DNA from: Oscillospiraceae bacterium | GTDB lineage: Bacteria; Bacillota; Clostridia; Oscillospirales; Ruminococcaceae | Direction: 5' to 3' | NCBI GenBank assembly: GCA_022793675.1 | Contig: JAAWDH010000041.1 | Location: 186,001 to 250,000, forward strand | Length of the DNA: 64,000 nucleotides | Shown: piece by piece, positions 1-8,377 of the stretch | How the letters are laid out: the number at the start of each line of letters is the position of its first letter | Position numbering within the stretch: the first letter of the stretch is position 1 | The notes under the pieces: generated by a model | Seen by the model: the letters and a program-made list of their open reading frames with translations, nothing else | Database searches by the model: none | What the model was told of the DNA's origin: nothing | Position numbers and translations under genes: made by a program

Positions 1-772
1 TCGCCATCAGCGTAGAAACCGTGGTGTGGATCGTCCGCCCCAGCGTCTGGTTGATGCTGTCGTTGACCAGTTCAAAGAGGGGCTTGGTCTTGCCGTAAAG
101 CTTCTCATTTTCGCGGATACGGTCGAAAATGACGATGGTGTCGTTGACCGAATAGCCCAGGATGACCAGCACCACCGCCATAAAGTTGTCGTCCAGCGGC
201 ATCCGGAAGATGATAAAGGTCGCAAAAACCATCAGCACATCGTGAATCAGCGCCAGTACCGAGAAGACGCCCGCCGACCAGCCGCCAATGCGCTTAAAGC
301 GCAGAGCGATATAGACAACCATGAACAGCGCGGCAAAAAACACCGCCACCAGGCATTTGAGCAGGAAGTCCTTGCCCATTGTAGGGGAAACGCTGTTGAC
401 TGATACGCTTTGGATGTTGTTATCGGGGAATGTCTCTTGCAGCTTCTGCAAAAGGGCGGCCTGTTCCTCCACTGGGATGCCCTCAGAGCCAGCGAACTCA
501 ATGTTGAAGTTTTCCTCGCCAGTCTGGATGTTCTGCGCGCCGGCGATGGAGATATGCTGGCCGGTTTGGGCTTCGACCGCCTGTTTGAAGGCCTGTTCCG
601 AAACCTCGCCGCTGTAGGAGTAGGAAGCCATGGTGCCGCCGCGGAACTGGATATCAATGCGCACGCCGAAAATAAACATACAGATAAGGGCGATGGCAAA
701 CAGCCCGCCAGAAACCATATAATAGATTTTCCTTGACTTGATATAGTCAAAATTCCAAGTTTTTGGGGCCAT
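1..772 (-). CDS. secF: Protein translocase subunit SecF (3' end beyond window)
   Basis: SecF is a membrane component of the SecDF complex, which uses the proton gradient to pull preproteins through SecYEG. The reading frame from the ATG at 772 begins MAPKTWNFDYIKSRK, then a first membrane segment, an extracytoplasmic domain opening with the family signature RIDIQFRGGT, and later membrane helices containing VILGYSVNDTIVIFDRIREN, the conserved TM4-TM5 signature of SecF. About 257 residues are present; the C-terminal membrane helices lie past the left edge. The start overlaps the secD stop codon in a TAATG arrangement, which suggests translational coupling. Identification is firm. Confidence 0.95.
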   Translation of the reverse strand, partial: MAPKTWNFDYIKSRKIYYMVSGGLFAIALICMFIFGVRIDIQFRGGTMASYSYSGEVSEQAFKQAVEAQTGQHISIAGAQNIQTGEENFNIEFAGSEGIPVEEQAALLQKLQETFPDNNIQSVSVNSVSPTMGKDFLLKCLVAVFFAALFMVVYIALRFKRIGGWSAGVFSVLALIHDVLMVFATFIIFRMPLDDNFMAVVLVILGYSVNDTIVIFDRIRENEKLYGKTKPLFELVNDSINQTLGRTIHTTVSTLMA

Positions 773-2175
773 TATTTATCACCTCCATACAGATAAGGCT
801 TGCGCAGCGGTTTGAAGCGCGAAATGGATTTGAGCATTAGCCGGGAGGCAGTAACGCCAAAGATGAAGTTCAGCACCGCGCCGACCAGCAGCGTATAGCC
901 AAAGGAGTAGATGCTGCCGGCGGTAGAAGGCCCGAACATGAAAAACAGCGGCGTCAACAGCTTGGCAAACAGCGAATCAGGCGGCCCAAACGCGCCCATT
1001 AGGATGATAGCGACGATAATCAGCGTCAGGTTGCCGTCCAAAATTGCTGTAAAGGCCCGCTGGTAACCCAGCGTAATAGCGCCGTCGATGGATTTGCCGG
1101 CGCGGATTTCCTCACGGATACGGGCAGCTGTAATGACGTTTGCGTCAACGCCCATACCGATGGAGAGGATAATACCGGCGATACCCGGCAGGGTCAGCGT
1201 AAAGCTTGGGACAAAGGAGAAGAAGCCCGAAACAGCGGCGATGGAACCGGCAATCTGCCCCAGCAAAGCAATAGCGGCAATAAAACCAGGCAGCCGGAAG
1301 AAGGCGATAATATAGATGGCAATTGCGATATAGGCAATCACGCCCGCCTGGACCATCACGTCGCGTGCGCCCATTCCCATTGTGGGGTTGATGGTGCTGT
1401 AGTTTTCGGTTTGCAGCTTAAAAGGCAGCGCGCCGGAATTGATGCGGTTGGCCAGCGACTGGGCTTCCTCGGCGGTGAAATTGCCGCTGATTGAGGCCTG
1501 CCCATCGGTGATCGGGACGTTGACGTTGGGGTAGGAAATCATGATGTCGTCCATCCAGATAGAGATGCAGCCATTGCCGGCAAGCCTTGTTGTCGCTTCA
1601 GCAAAAGCGGCTTTGCCAGAGTCGTTGAGTTCCAGCGAAACGCCGTAGCGGTCGCTTTCAGAGGCAGCCTGGGCGTTATAGTAGGCCGAAGCGCTCTTGA
1701 CGTCCTTGCCTTCCAGGATGATATTCTCGGCTGTAACGCCGGTAGGCAGCCCAAGCTCGTCCACCTCGCGGCCCTCGCGGAAGGTCAGCAGCGCCGTTTC
1801 GCCCAGCTCCTTAATTGCGGCCTCAGGGTTGAAGTCCGACTCCCCTTCCTTCCAGGGAAAACGGACGATAATACGGTCCTTATCGTAGTCGGTATAGACC
1901 TCGTAGTCGGTGATATGCAAAGACACAAGCCGCGTGGTGATAACTGATTCGGCAGCGTCCATCTGGGCTTCGGTAGCGTCCACCCCGTCCGGCGGGGTAA
2001 AGGTCACGTCGACGCCGCCGCGGATGTCAATCCCCCAGCGGATATCGTTGCCGCCTTTGATATAGGCCGTCGTCTTGTCGCCATAGGTGGTGCTGATGCC
2101 GGTTATTGACACCACCATCAGTGCGACAATCAGAATGGACACAATAAAGAAGACGGGTTTTCCAACTCGTTTCAT
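772..2175 (-). CDS. secD: Protein translocase subunit SecD
   Basis: SecD partners SecF in proton-driven protein export. The 467-residue product has an N-terminal membrane helix (about residues 7-27), the signature DIRGGVDVTF before the periplasm-type P1 region, and a C-terminal membrane domain of about five helices with GMGVDANVITAARIREEI, the conserved TM4 motif. It is shorter than E. coli SecD (615 aa), as is usual for Firmicutes versions. A GGAGG ribosome-binding site lies 8 nt upstream of the ATG. It is the first gene of a secD-secF operon behind the promoter at 2256-2284. Confidence 0.96.
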   Translation of the reverse strand: MKRVGKPVFFIVSILIVALMVVSITGISTTYGDKTTAYIKGGNDIRWGIDIRGGVDVTFTPPDGVDATEAQMDAAESVITTRLVSLHITDYEVYTDYDKDRIIVRFPWKEGESDFNPEAAIKELGETALLTFREGREVDELGLPTGVTAENIILEGKDVKSASAYYNAQAASESDRYGVSLELNDSGKAAFAEATTRLAGNGCISIWMDDIMISYPNVNVPITDGQASISGNFTAEEAQSLANRINSGALPFKLQTENYSTINPTMGMGARDVMVQAGVIAYIAIAIYIIAFFRLPGFIAAIALLGQIAGSIAAVSGFFSFVPSFTLTLPGIAGIILSIGMGVDANVITAARIREEIRAGKSIDGAITLGYQRAFTAILDGNLTLIIVAIILMGAFGPPDSLFAKLLTPLFFMFGPSTAGSIYSFGYTLLVGAVLNFIFGVTASRLMLKSISRFKPLRKPYLYGGDK

Positions 2176-2255
2176 GGAACAATTCCTCCATTACAGATTT
2201 GATAACCGGCAGGCAGCCCTGCTGCGGATGCCGGCAAAATACACTGATAAGGACT

Positions 2256-2284
2256 ATTATAGAGGAATATCAAGGAAAAGTCAA
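2256..2284 (-). promoter_or_regulatory. Sigma-A type promoter of secDF
   Basis: On the minus strand TTGACT and TATAAT are separated by exactly 17 bp, about 80 bp upstream of the secD start. Only the sequence match supports this. Confidence 0.8.
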
Positions 2285-2417
2285 GAATTTTCCAGTCGCT
2301 TTCGGCAGATTCCCTTGAAAATTATCAATGAATATGCTAGAATAAAGATTGCACCGGAGGTGTCCCGCCGTTTTACCGCGCCAAACGGACGGGAGGATCC
2401 GGACAAGCAAAGCTAAG

Positions 2418-2553
2418 AAGGATACGGGGGATACGAAAAGTACGGGTCGCTTTTGAAAAAGCTCCGCAAAACTTTTCATTCGCGTCGGAAATCCAGCAAG
2501 CCGGATTTCTGCTGCGGATAAACATGGCCGGTTCTCTCGCGGTTACGGGTAGG
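2418..2553 (+). repeat. Dispersed intergenic repeat, type B
   Basis: The copy opens with a short array of TACGGG-like units, continues with the head shared by the whole family (GTCGCTTTTGAAAAAGC, then GCAAAACTTTT), and ends in the type B body, which holds a stem-loop with arms GAAATCC and GGATTTC and finishes near CGCGGTTACGGGTAGGT. The body is almost identical to 51145-51214 (plus) and 31902-31980 (minus). The copy lies between the secD promoter region and queT. The rest of the 474-bp gap shows no gene. Confidence 0.85.
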
Positions 2554-2649
2554 TGATTTTAGCACCCCATCGGCAGATAAACCACATCATGTTTTTGCCG
2601 CCAGCCTGTCCATCTTAGCAAATAAAAAAGCGCGGAGAAAGAGGTCGTT

Positions 2650-3228
2650 ATGACTAGAACAAAAACACAGAAAATGGTACAGATTGCCCTAATTGGGGCG
2701 CTGTACACCGTACTGACCCTGGCGGTCGCGCCTATCAGCTTTGGCGCAGTGCAGTTTCGGATAAGCGAAGCGCTGACGCTGCTGCCGCTGTTTTCGCCGG
2801 TGGGCATATGGGGGCTGGCTTTCGGCTGCCTTGTGTCCAACCTGATTGGTTTCTTTACCGGCCTAAACCCTATCGGGCTGATTGACGCGCCAGTCGGGAC
2901 GCTGGCAACGCTGTTGGCGGGGCTTGTCACCTACTACATCGGCCGGCGGGACTTCCACGCCGAGCAGCATAAGGACAGGTTGGCTAAAATGATTTTGGGG
3001 GCGCTGCCGCCCGTCCTCTTCAACGGTGCAATTATCGGATTGGAGCTGACGCTGGTTTTCGGCGGCGAACCAGGACAGAATTTTGCCGCGCTGTACGCTT
3101 TTAACGCCGGGTCGGTCGCTTTTGGAGAGCTAGCGGTCTGCTACACGCTGGGGATGGCGCTGTGCGCGGTACTCTGGCGCAGAGATTTATATAAACGCTG
3201 CTTTGGCGAGACTGGCTGTGTCCACTGA
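2650..3228 (+). CDS. queT: QueT-family queuosine precursor ECF transporter S component
   Basis: This 192-residue membrane protein resembles the QueT family, the substrate-binding S components of energy-coupling-factor transporters thought to import queuosine precursors such as preQ1. About six hydrophobic segments are visible. The N-terminal stretch VQIALIGALYTVLTLAVAP, the FRISEALTLLPLFSPVG motif and the TGLNPIGLIDAPVGT stretch are typical of the family. The shared ECF energising module is not in the window, as expected for group II ECF systems. The ATG follows GGAGAAAGAGG. A preQ1 riboswitch would be expected upstream, but I could not fold one convincingly. Confidence 0.85.
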   Translation: MTRTKTQKMVQIALIGALYTVLTLAVAPISFGAVQFRISEALTLLPLFSPVGIWGLAFGCLVSNLIGFFTGLNPIGLIDAPVGTLATLLAGLVTYYIGRRDFHAEQHKDRLAKMILGALPPVLFNGAIIGLELTLVFGGEPGQNFAALYAFNAGSVAFGELAVCYTLGMALCAVLWRRDLYKRCFGETGCVH

Positions 3229-3258
3229 AGACCTGCAGCAAATCTTTTGCCGCCCTGC

Positions 3259-3298
3259 CGACCCGTCGACCCGTCGACTCGTCGACTCGTCGATTCGC
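3259..3298. repeat. Five tandem 8-bp units (CGACYCGT)
   Basis: Two CGACCCGT units, two CGACTCGT units and one CGATTCGC unit run head to tail 30 bp after the queT stop. The array is reminiscent of the short tandem GTACG-containing arrays at the heads of the dispersed repeats, which also sit just after stop codons. Confidence 0.85.
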
Positions 3299-3379
3299 CA
3301 CCCTGCATCACCTGGCACAAAATATCGGGCAAATACAAACGCTTTCTGATAGAATAAAAGCAGGTAAGGGGGAAACGGC

Positions 3380-4285
3380 ATGGATTGGGTCACCGGCATT
3401 CAGCGAGCAGTCAACTATATCGAAGAGCACCTGACCGAGCAAATCGATTACGAGGCGGCCGCTGCGCAGAGCTTCTGCTCAAGCTATCACTTTCAGCGAG
3501 TATTCAGCATTCTCTGCGGCTTTACAGTAGGCGAATATGTCCGCTGCCGCAGGCTGGCACTGGCTGGGGCGGAATTAGCCGCTGCCGGCGCGAAGGTCAT
3601 CGACGTCGCGCTGAAGTATGGCTACGAAAACCCTGACAGCTTTGCCCGGGCGTTCCAGAAATTCCACGGCATCCTGCCTTCCCAGGCGAGCCGCACCAAT
3701 CTGAAATCCTTTTCCCGCCTTGTCCTAAAATTTTCATTGGAAGGCGGTCATATCATGAACTATCGCATTGAACAGAAACCAACCCTCACCTTTACAGGCA
3801 TCCGCCGGCACTTTACCGGTACAACTGCTCGGCGGGCCGAGCAGGAGAAGGAGTTTTACCTCTCCACCCGGCTTTGTCAGTACGCCCTGCACGGCATGGC
3901 CAGGGACTGCGCCACAAACTACAACATCATGATGAATTTTGACGACGAAGGCTATGATTTTTACATTGCCAGCCTGCTGGATTCCTGGACAACCCAGAAC
4001 CTCAACAAGGTGCTGGGGGCGGAAGACGCCGGCCGCTTTGAGAAAATCACCGTGCCGGCAGCGCTTTACCTCGTCTGCGAAACCGAGCGTACCCGCTATC
4101 CTGTCACGCTCGTCGAGGAACTGCGCCGCCAGGCGGTCAGCGAATGGCTGCCTTCTTCCGGCTATCAGCTGGCGGATGCCCCGGAGCTTTCGGTGCACCA
4201 CTGGTTCTGGGATCCCGATGACCTGTCGGTGGGCCTTGACCGCTATGTCGAGCTGTGGATTCCCATCGTCAGCACCAAAAGCTGA
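3380..4285 (+). CDS. AraC-family regulator with GyrI-like effector-binding domain
   Basis: The 301-residue protein is a transcription factor in the Rob/SoxS-like layout. Residues 1-100 form an AraC double helix-turn-helix (IDYEAAAAQSFCSSYHFQRV and KVIDVALKYGYENPDSFARAF). Residues about 125-300 resemble the GyrI-like or integron-associated effector-binding domain, which binds small hydrophobic or cationic ligands in related regulators. The ATG is preceded by AAGGGGG. The gene is monocistronic, with a terminator at 4309. No neighbouring target is obvious; such proteins often control drug-response or efflux genes elsewhere. Confidence 0.85.
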   Translation: MDWVTGIQRAVNYIEEHLTEQIDYEAAAAQSFCSSYHFQRVFSILCGFTVGEYVRCRRLALAGAELAAAGAKVIDVALKYGYENPDSFARAFQKFHGILPSQASRTNLKSFSRLVLKFSLEGGHIMNYRIEQKPTLTFTGIRRHFTGTTARRAEQEKEFYLSTRLCQYALHGMARDCATNYNIMMNFDDEGYDFYIASLLDSWTTQNLNKVLGAEDAGRFEKITVPAALYLVCETERTRYPVTLVEELRRQAVSEWLPSSGYQLADAPELSVHHWFWDPDDLSVGLDRYVELWIPIVSTKS

Positions 4286-4308
4286 CGCTTCATAGACAAT
4301 GGCGCAGA

Positions 4309-4360
4309 CTGCCCTCTCTGCTGGAAAATTCCGGCAAAGAGGGCAGCGTTTTTTCTTTTT
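4309..4360 (+). terminator. Rho-independent terminator after the AraC/GyrI gene
   Basis: A strong stem formed by CTGCCCTCT and AGAGGGCAG is followed by a run of T with one C, 24 bp after the stop codon. Confidence 0.85.
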
Positions 4361-4389
4361 TTATTCCCAGCTTTTACGAATTGGCTCTT

Positions 4390-5118
4390 CTATATGACCG
4401 TGAGCGCCAGCACCCGCCTGCCGTCTTCGCTGATGCGGCAATCCACAAGCAGACGCTTTCCATCCACCGTCCCCACTGACAGCCGCAGGGAACCGTTGGG
4501 CTGCCAGCCTACCAGCAGAATATCGTCGTCCGGCTCGAAGCCCGCAAACGGAACGTCGTCGCTCAAAGCATCCCGCAGCATCATCCAGGGCCAGTGCTCC
4601 GCCATCGGCTCGTCAAATGGGAGGCAGACCACCTCCATTGGCGCTGCCCAAAAGCAGCCCGCAACCGCCAGCAGGCCCGTTTCGGCGCTATACGACACAT
4701 CTGTCCAGATAAAGGTCTCGTGAAATTTTTCAGAATTTTCCGGCCAGGATTCCTTAGGGAAATACTGGAAAAGAGAAAAATCCGCCAGCGAAAGGACGCT
4801 ATAGCCATAAAGGTCTTGCCGGAAAACCAGGTAGCGCCGACTGTTTTGATGGTGGATCAGCCGATAAAAATCCCCATCGTTGTTGACGCTCTGCCAGCTG
4901 AAGACCTCCCGCCCATTTTTAAACAGCCGGCAGTCACTGCCGTGGACGGCACAGTTTGGCAGCATCGCCTCGTAAAAAACGGTGCGCAGCGTAAATTCCT
5001 CAAACTGCTGCTCAACCGGACGCAGCCCGGCCCTTTCGACGCGGTTTTCCGGCGTGAAGGCTGCAAGGCATCGCTGCCGAAAGGCGAGATAGCTTTCGGT
5101 ATAGGCGGCGTTGGCCAT
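4390..5118 (-). CDS. Protein of unknown function
   Basis: I do not recognise this 242-residue protein. It has no signal peptide or membrane helix, is rich in aromatic residues, and its second half has a repetitive beta-like pattern (for example ILLVGWQPNGSLRLSVGTVD near the end), which could be part of a small beta-propeller or a sandwich. The start chosen is the ATG at 5118, because AAAGGAGGG lies 5-6 nt upstream; an in-frame ATG 45 bp further upstream has no ribosome-binding site. It is the last gene of the minus-strand run from 8170, 85 bp after the second isomerase, so it may be co-transcribed with it. Confidence 0.7.
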   Translation of the reverse strand: MANAAYTESYLAFRQRCLAAFTPENRVERAGLRPVEQQFEEFTLRTVFYEAMLPNCAVHGSDCRLFKNGREVFSWQSVNNDGDFYRLIHHQNSRRYLVFRQDLYGYSVLSLADFSLFQYFPKESWPENSEKFHETFIWTDVSYSAETGLLAVAGCFWAAPMEVVCLPFDEPMAEHWPWMMLRDALSDDVPFAGFEPDDDILLVGWQPNGSLRLSVGTVDGKRLLVDCRISEDGRRVLALTVI

Positions 5119-5203
5119 AAAAGCCCTCCTTTCAAGGGAAAGCTCCCCCATCCGCTCAGACAAATCTGCCCGGACAAGGGAGCTGCAAACTCAGCGTTTA
5201 AGA

Positions 5204-6094
5204 TTATTCGCCGTACACCTCAGCGACATAGCGTTTGAGGTTGGCAAGGCCGATGGAGATGCCTTGGATGCAGTCTTCCATGCCCTCGAATTCAATGGCC
5301 AGGTAGCCGTCGTAACCGCCGGCCTTCAGCGCACGCAGGCACTGCAGCACCGGCACGTCGCCGTGGCCGATAATCGTGCCGCGCAAGTACTTGCCGCCGC
5401 GGGAGGAGAAGAAGCCCTCGCCGGGGTTGGGGGCAGTACCCGGCTTAATGATGAAATCTTTAGCATGGGCATAGAAAGCGTAAGGCGCGCAGCGGCCCAC
5501 CGCCACACCGGGGTCGTCGTCGGCGCAGACAAAGTTGCCCATATCCACCAGAAGGCCGAAGTTTTCGTTAGCCACTGTATTGACCAGTTTTTCAACGCGG
5601 GTGCTCTCCTGGGAGAATTGGCCATGGTTTTCGGTCATGGTTTTGATGCCTTTGGTCTTGGCGTATTCGGTAATTTTGCGGCAGCCGTCGGCCAGCTGGG
5701 CCAGGACATTGTCAAAGCCGCGGTAAAGCCGGGGATTGCCCTCGGCAAAACCGAAAGCTACGTCGTGGCGGATGGTGGGGCAGCCCAGCACTTCAGCCAC
5801 ATCGATCAGGCCCTTAACGCGCTCAATCTCGGCGGGGACATCGCCGGAGCGGTCCTTACCGTTGAGCAGATCGGCGCCGAAGGCAAAGTTGGAAATGGGC
5901 AGGCCCACCCGGTCGCTCTCTGCGCGGAGCTTTTTGGCATATTCCATCTTGTCTTCGCCCTCAGGGAAGACAAACTCGACAAACTCAATGGCGTCAAACC
6001 CCATCTCCTTGGCCTTGGCGATGCACTCGATGGGAGTCAAGCGGCCGTCGCGGATGTACTGCATAAAGCTGTAGACACTGACAGAAATTTTCAT
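5204..6094 (-). CDS. Sugar phosphate isomerase/epimerase (xylose isomerase-like TIM barrel)
   Basis: The 296-residue protein belongs to the AP endonuclease 2/xylose isomerase-like TIM-barrel family, whose members isomerise or epimerise sugars or keto-inositols using a divalent metal. Features are MKISVSVYSF at the start, MGFDAIEFVEF in strand 2, MTENHGQFS (the metal-ligand region), LVDMGNFVCADDDP and a C-terminal YLAIEFEGMED carrying a conserved acidic residue. The ATG follows GAAAGGA. It sits 47 bp after a Gfo/Idh dehydrogenase and in the same operon as another barrel of this family, a combination typical of inositol or unusual-sugar catabolism. The substrate cannot be inferred. Confidence 0.85.
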   Translation of the reverse strand: MKISVSVYSFMQYIRDGRLTPIECIAKAKEMGFDAIEFVEFVFPEGEDKMEYAKKLRAESDRVGLPISNFAFGADLLNGKDRSGDVPAEIERVKGLIDVAEVLGCPTIRHDVAFGFAEGNPRLYRGFDNVLAQLADGCRKITEYAKTKGIKTMTENHGQFSQESTRVEKLVNTVANENFGLLVDMGNFVCADDDPGVAVGRCAPYAFYAHAKDFIIKPGTAPNPGEGFFSSRGGKYLRGTIIGHGDVPVLQCLRALKAGGYDGYLAIEFEGMEDCIQGISIGLANLKRYVAEVYGE

Positions 6095-6141
6095 AATAGA
6101 CCATTCCTTTCAAATTCGGATATCCCTTGGCAGATGTAAAA

Positions 6142-7209
6142 TCAACCGATTACGACCTCATGGCCGGTACGGGCAGATTCATAAATCGCGTCGAGGATCT
6201 CCATCAGGGTGATGCCATCCTCCGCAGGGGAACGGCAGGGAGTACCGTTGATAACGCAGTCGACAAAGTGGTTAATCTCGTTGGCGAAGAGGTTCTCAAA
6301 GCTCAGCGCCGTAGGGATTGCCAGCTGGACATTGGCCATGTAATCGTTAAAGTTGGTGTACATTTCCAATTCGGGATCCAGTTTTGCGCCGGCTTTGGTG
6401 CCAAAGAGCTGGATTTTGCCCTCGTCCTCTTTGAGGTTCAGGGAGAAAGCAGCCTCAATTGCGATGACAGAGCCATTGTCATAGCGGATCATCGCCGTCG
6501 CCAAATCTTCGACATCGAAAATATCGTTGTCAGAACGCCCAGCCGAAACATGGGTCTTAACGCCGCCCTTGACACCAGGGCGGTTGGCCAGCTTATAGAA
6601 AGTCGCGCCGTAAACCGATACCGGTTTCGGGTTGCCGACCAAATAACGGGTCAGGTCGATGACATGAACGCCCAGATCAATCAGCGGGCCGCCAGCCGAA
6701 CGGGACTTGTCCCCGAACCAGCCGCCGGGCGCGCCGTTGCGCCGCAGGTAGGTAGCCTTGCCGTAGTAGATATCGCCGAAATAACCGTTATCAATGTAGT
6801 CCTTGAGGATCCGGCAGTCATTGCCGTAACGGCGGACAAAACCGACCATCAGCAGCTTGCCGTTTTTCTCGGCGGCCGCCTTCATCTCCCTAGCCTCGGC
6901 GGCGTTCGTCGCCATCGGCTTCTCGCAGATGACGTGGCAGCCGGCGTTCAGCGCAGCAATCGTACAGGGCGCGTGCTGGCTGTTCCAGGTGCAGACGCTG
7001 ACAGCGTCGATTTCCGGCAGTTCGCGAAGCATTACGTCTTTATCCGTATAAGTACGGGTTACACCGTATTTTTCCGCCATCATTTTCAGCTGGCCTTCGT
7101 TGATATCGCAGAAAGCGTAAAGCTCAACATCGGGGTTTTTTAAGTAGCTCCGGATATGCTCATTCGAAATATTGCCAGTACCAATGACCGCAACTTTGAT
7201 TTTGCCCAT
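6142..7209 (-). CDS. Gfo/Idh/MocA-family NAD(P)-dependent oxidoreductase
   Basis: The 355-residue cytoplasmic dehydrogenase starts with the Rossmann motif KVAVIGTGNISNEHI, then has the signature CEKPMA (about residues 90-95), whose lysine is catalytic in the family, and a C-terminal alpha/beta domain with GPLIDLGVHVIDLTRYL, in which Asp and His are the usual active-site residues. It probably oxidises a hydroxyl of a sugar or inositol. The ATG at 7209 has GAAAGGACA upstream; a longer frame has no such site. Its place between two sugar isomerases suggests that the three act on one substrate. Confidence 0.92.
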   Translation of the reverse strand: MGKIKVAVIGTGNISNEHIRSYLKNPDVELYAFCDINEGQLKMMAEKYGVTRTYTDKDVMLRELPEIDAVSVCTWNSQHAPCTIAALNAGCHVICEKPMATNAAEAREMKAAAEKNGKLLMVGFVRRYGNDCRILKDYIDNGYFGDIYYGKATYLRRNGAPGGWFGDKSRSAGGPLIDLGVHVIDLTRYLVGNPKPVSVYGATFYKLANRPGVKGGVKTHVSAGRSDNDIFDVEDLATAMIRYDNGSVIAIEAAFSLNLKEDEGKIQLFGTKAGAKLDPELEMYTNFNDYMANVQLAIPTALSFENLFANEINHFVDCVINGTPCRSPAEDGITLMEILDAIYESARTGHEVVIG

Positions 7210-7251
7210 AATTTTCTGTCCTTTCACTGCCGGCCATACCGGCTGACATTT

Positions 7252-7336
7252 TATAATGCAGTAGGGCTTCCTGGCTGCATACATGATTACTTTGGCAAGT
7301 AAGGCTCTCCTTTAAAAAGCGTTGTCGTACTCAGAT
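7252..7336 (-). repeat. Degenerate copy of the dispersed type A repeat inside an operon
   Basis: Read on the minus strand, the segment runs from a TACGACAACGCTTTTT-like head, through AAGGAGAGCC, to a GCCAGGAAGCCCTACTGC-like tail. It parallels the copy at 33097-33222, but with many substitutions and a shortened middle. It fills most of the 121-bp gap between two operon genes. Confidence 0.5.
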
Positions 7337-8170
7337 TCTAGCGCGCAGGAACTGGACAGCGGCGGCAATATCCTTTTCAGGGCTGTCGCCGACCTCGCGT
7401 TCAATCGTCAGGAAACCATGGAAGCCGATCTCGTCCAGCGCCTTGAGGTAATTCTCAAAGTCGACGCCGCCCTCGCCCAGAGGCAGCTCAATAAAGGAGG
7501 GGCTTTGCAGCATCTCGCTTTCAACCAAACCGTAAACTTCTTCGGGATTGCGATAATAGTTGCGCTTGCCGTCCTTGGCATGGGTGTGGACAATATAATC
7601 CCGCAGCGTATAGACCGCCTGCACAGGGTCGTCGCCGGTGACCATAACAAAGTTTGCCGGATCCATATTAACCGCAACGCCGGTAGAATGGAGGCCATCC
7701 AAGAACTGTTTTAGGGTTGCGGCTTCTTCAGGACCAGTCTCAATCGCAAAATGGGCTTTCACCTCGTCGGCATAGCGCGCCAGCTCGCCGCAGGCGTCCT
7801 GCATAATCTTATAGCGGTCATGGCTGGGGTCGGCAGGGACAACGCCGATATGGGTCGTCACAATATCGGTTTCCAGCTCTTTGGCCAGATCCAAAATCCG
7901 CTTGGAACGCTCGATCAGATCGGGGTTTTGGCCCTTATCCCCAAAACCGTGGCCCAGATCGCCGCAAAGCGCGGAAACTACCAGGCCTTCCGATTTAATC
8001 AGGTTCAAAAACTCGCGGCGTTTGCTTCCAACAAGGTTTTCAGGGGACAGGTCGCCGCCGGTGGCGCGTACCTGGATACCAGCCGCCCCAACCTCCTTTG
8101 CTTTTTTCAGCGCCTCGGGGACAGGGAGCCTAAAAGATTCCAGCATCACGCCAATGGAGAAATCGTACAT
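7331..8170 (-). CDS. Sugar phosphate isomerase/epimerase (xylose isomerase-like TIM barrel)
   Basis: The 279-residue protein is a second TIM-barrel isomerase of the AP2Ec family. It shows GAAGIQVRATGG near strand 2, DIVTTHIGVVP, FAIETGPE (the metal-binding Glu), VAVNMDPANFVMVTGDDP, YIVHTHAKDG with the HxH metal ligands, and a C-terminal FLTIEREVGD carrying the last acidic ligand. I chose the ATG at 8170, 10 nt after GAGAGG, over an in-frame TTG at 8179. It is the first gene of the operon that runs to 4390 and is divergent from the AraC regulator at 8378, its likely controller. The pairing with Gfo/Idh points to inositol or rare-sugar conversion. Confidence 0.88.
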   Translation of the reverse strand: MYDFSIGVMLESFRLPVPEALKKAKEVGAAGIQVRATGGDLSPENLVGSKRREFLNLIKSEGLVVSALCGDLGHGFGDKGQNPDLIERSKRILDLAKELETDIVTTHIGVVPADPSHDRYKIMQDACGELARYADEVKAHFAIETGPEEAATLKQFLDGLHSTGVAVNMDPANFVMVTGDDPVQAVYTLRDYIVHTHAKDGKRNYYRNPEEVYGLVESEMLQSPSFIELPLGEGGVDFENYLKALDEIGFHGFLTIEREVGDSPEKDIAAAVQFLRARI

Positions 8171-8221
8171 AAAAATCAAACCTCTCTCTTCTGATATTTG
8201 TCAAAACACCAAAGGCCCGTC

Positions 8222-8244
8222 GACGAAAAGAGAAAATTTTCGTC
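8222..8244. promoter_or_regulatory. Inverted repeat, possible AraC operator
   Basis: Perfect 8-bp arms GACGAAAA and TTTTCGTC, 7 bp apart, lie in the divergent intergenic region between the isomerase operon and the AraC gene. The position fits an operator, but the role is inferred. Confidence 0.5.
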
Positions 8245-8260
8245 TTTTCGTACTATGTCA

Positions 8261-8290
8261 TTGACGGATGCCTTATTTTTATTATATAAT
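8261..8290 (+). promoter_or_regulatory. Promoter of the AraC gene
   Basis: TTGACG and TATAAT with an 18-bp spacer, about 90 bp upstream of the regulator start. Confidence 0.7.
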
Positions 8291-8377
8291 AGAACCGACA
8301 GAAAAGTAAAGGGGGGATTTTGCCCCTTATTGATACGATATTGCTTTTTTTCGAATCAACGCCGCAGGAGACTGATT

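Noticed and set aside
2540..2650. preQ1 riboswitch upstream of queT
   Set aside because: Expected from gene function, but the sequence fits neither the preQ1-I core with its A-rich tail nor the preQ1-II pattern as I know them; most of the region belongs to the dispersed repeat.
5111..7143. Two long frames (342 and 338 codons) opposite the isomerase/dehydrogenase operon
   Set aside because: Both are antisense to recognised enzyme genes with clear motifs and Shine-Dalgarno sites.
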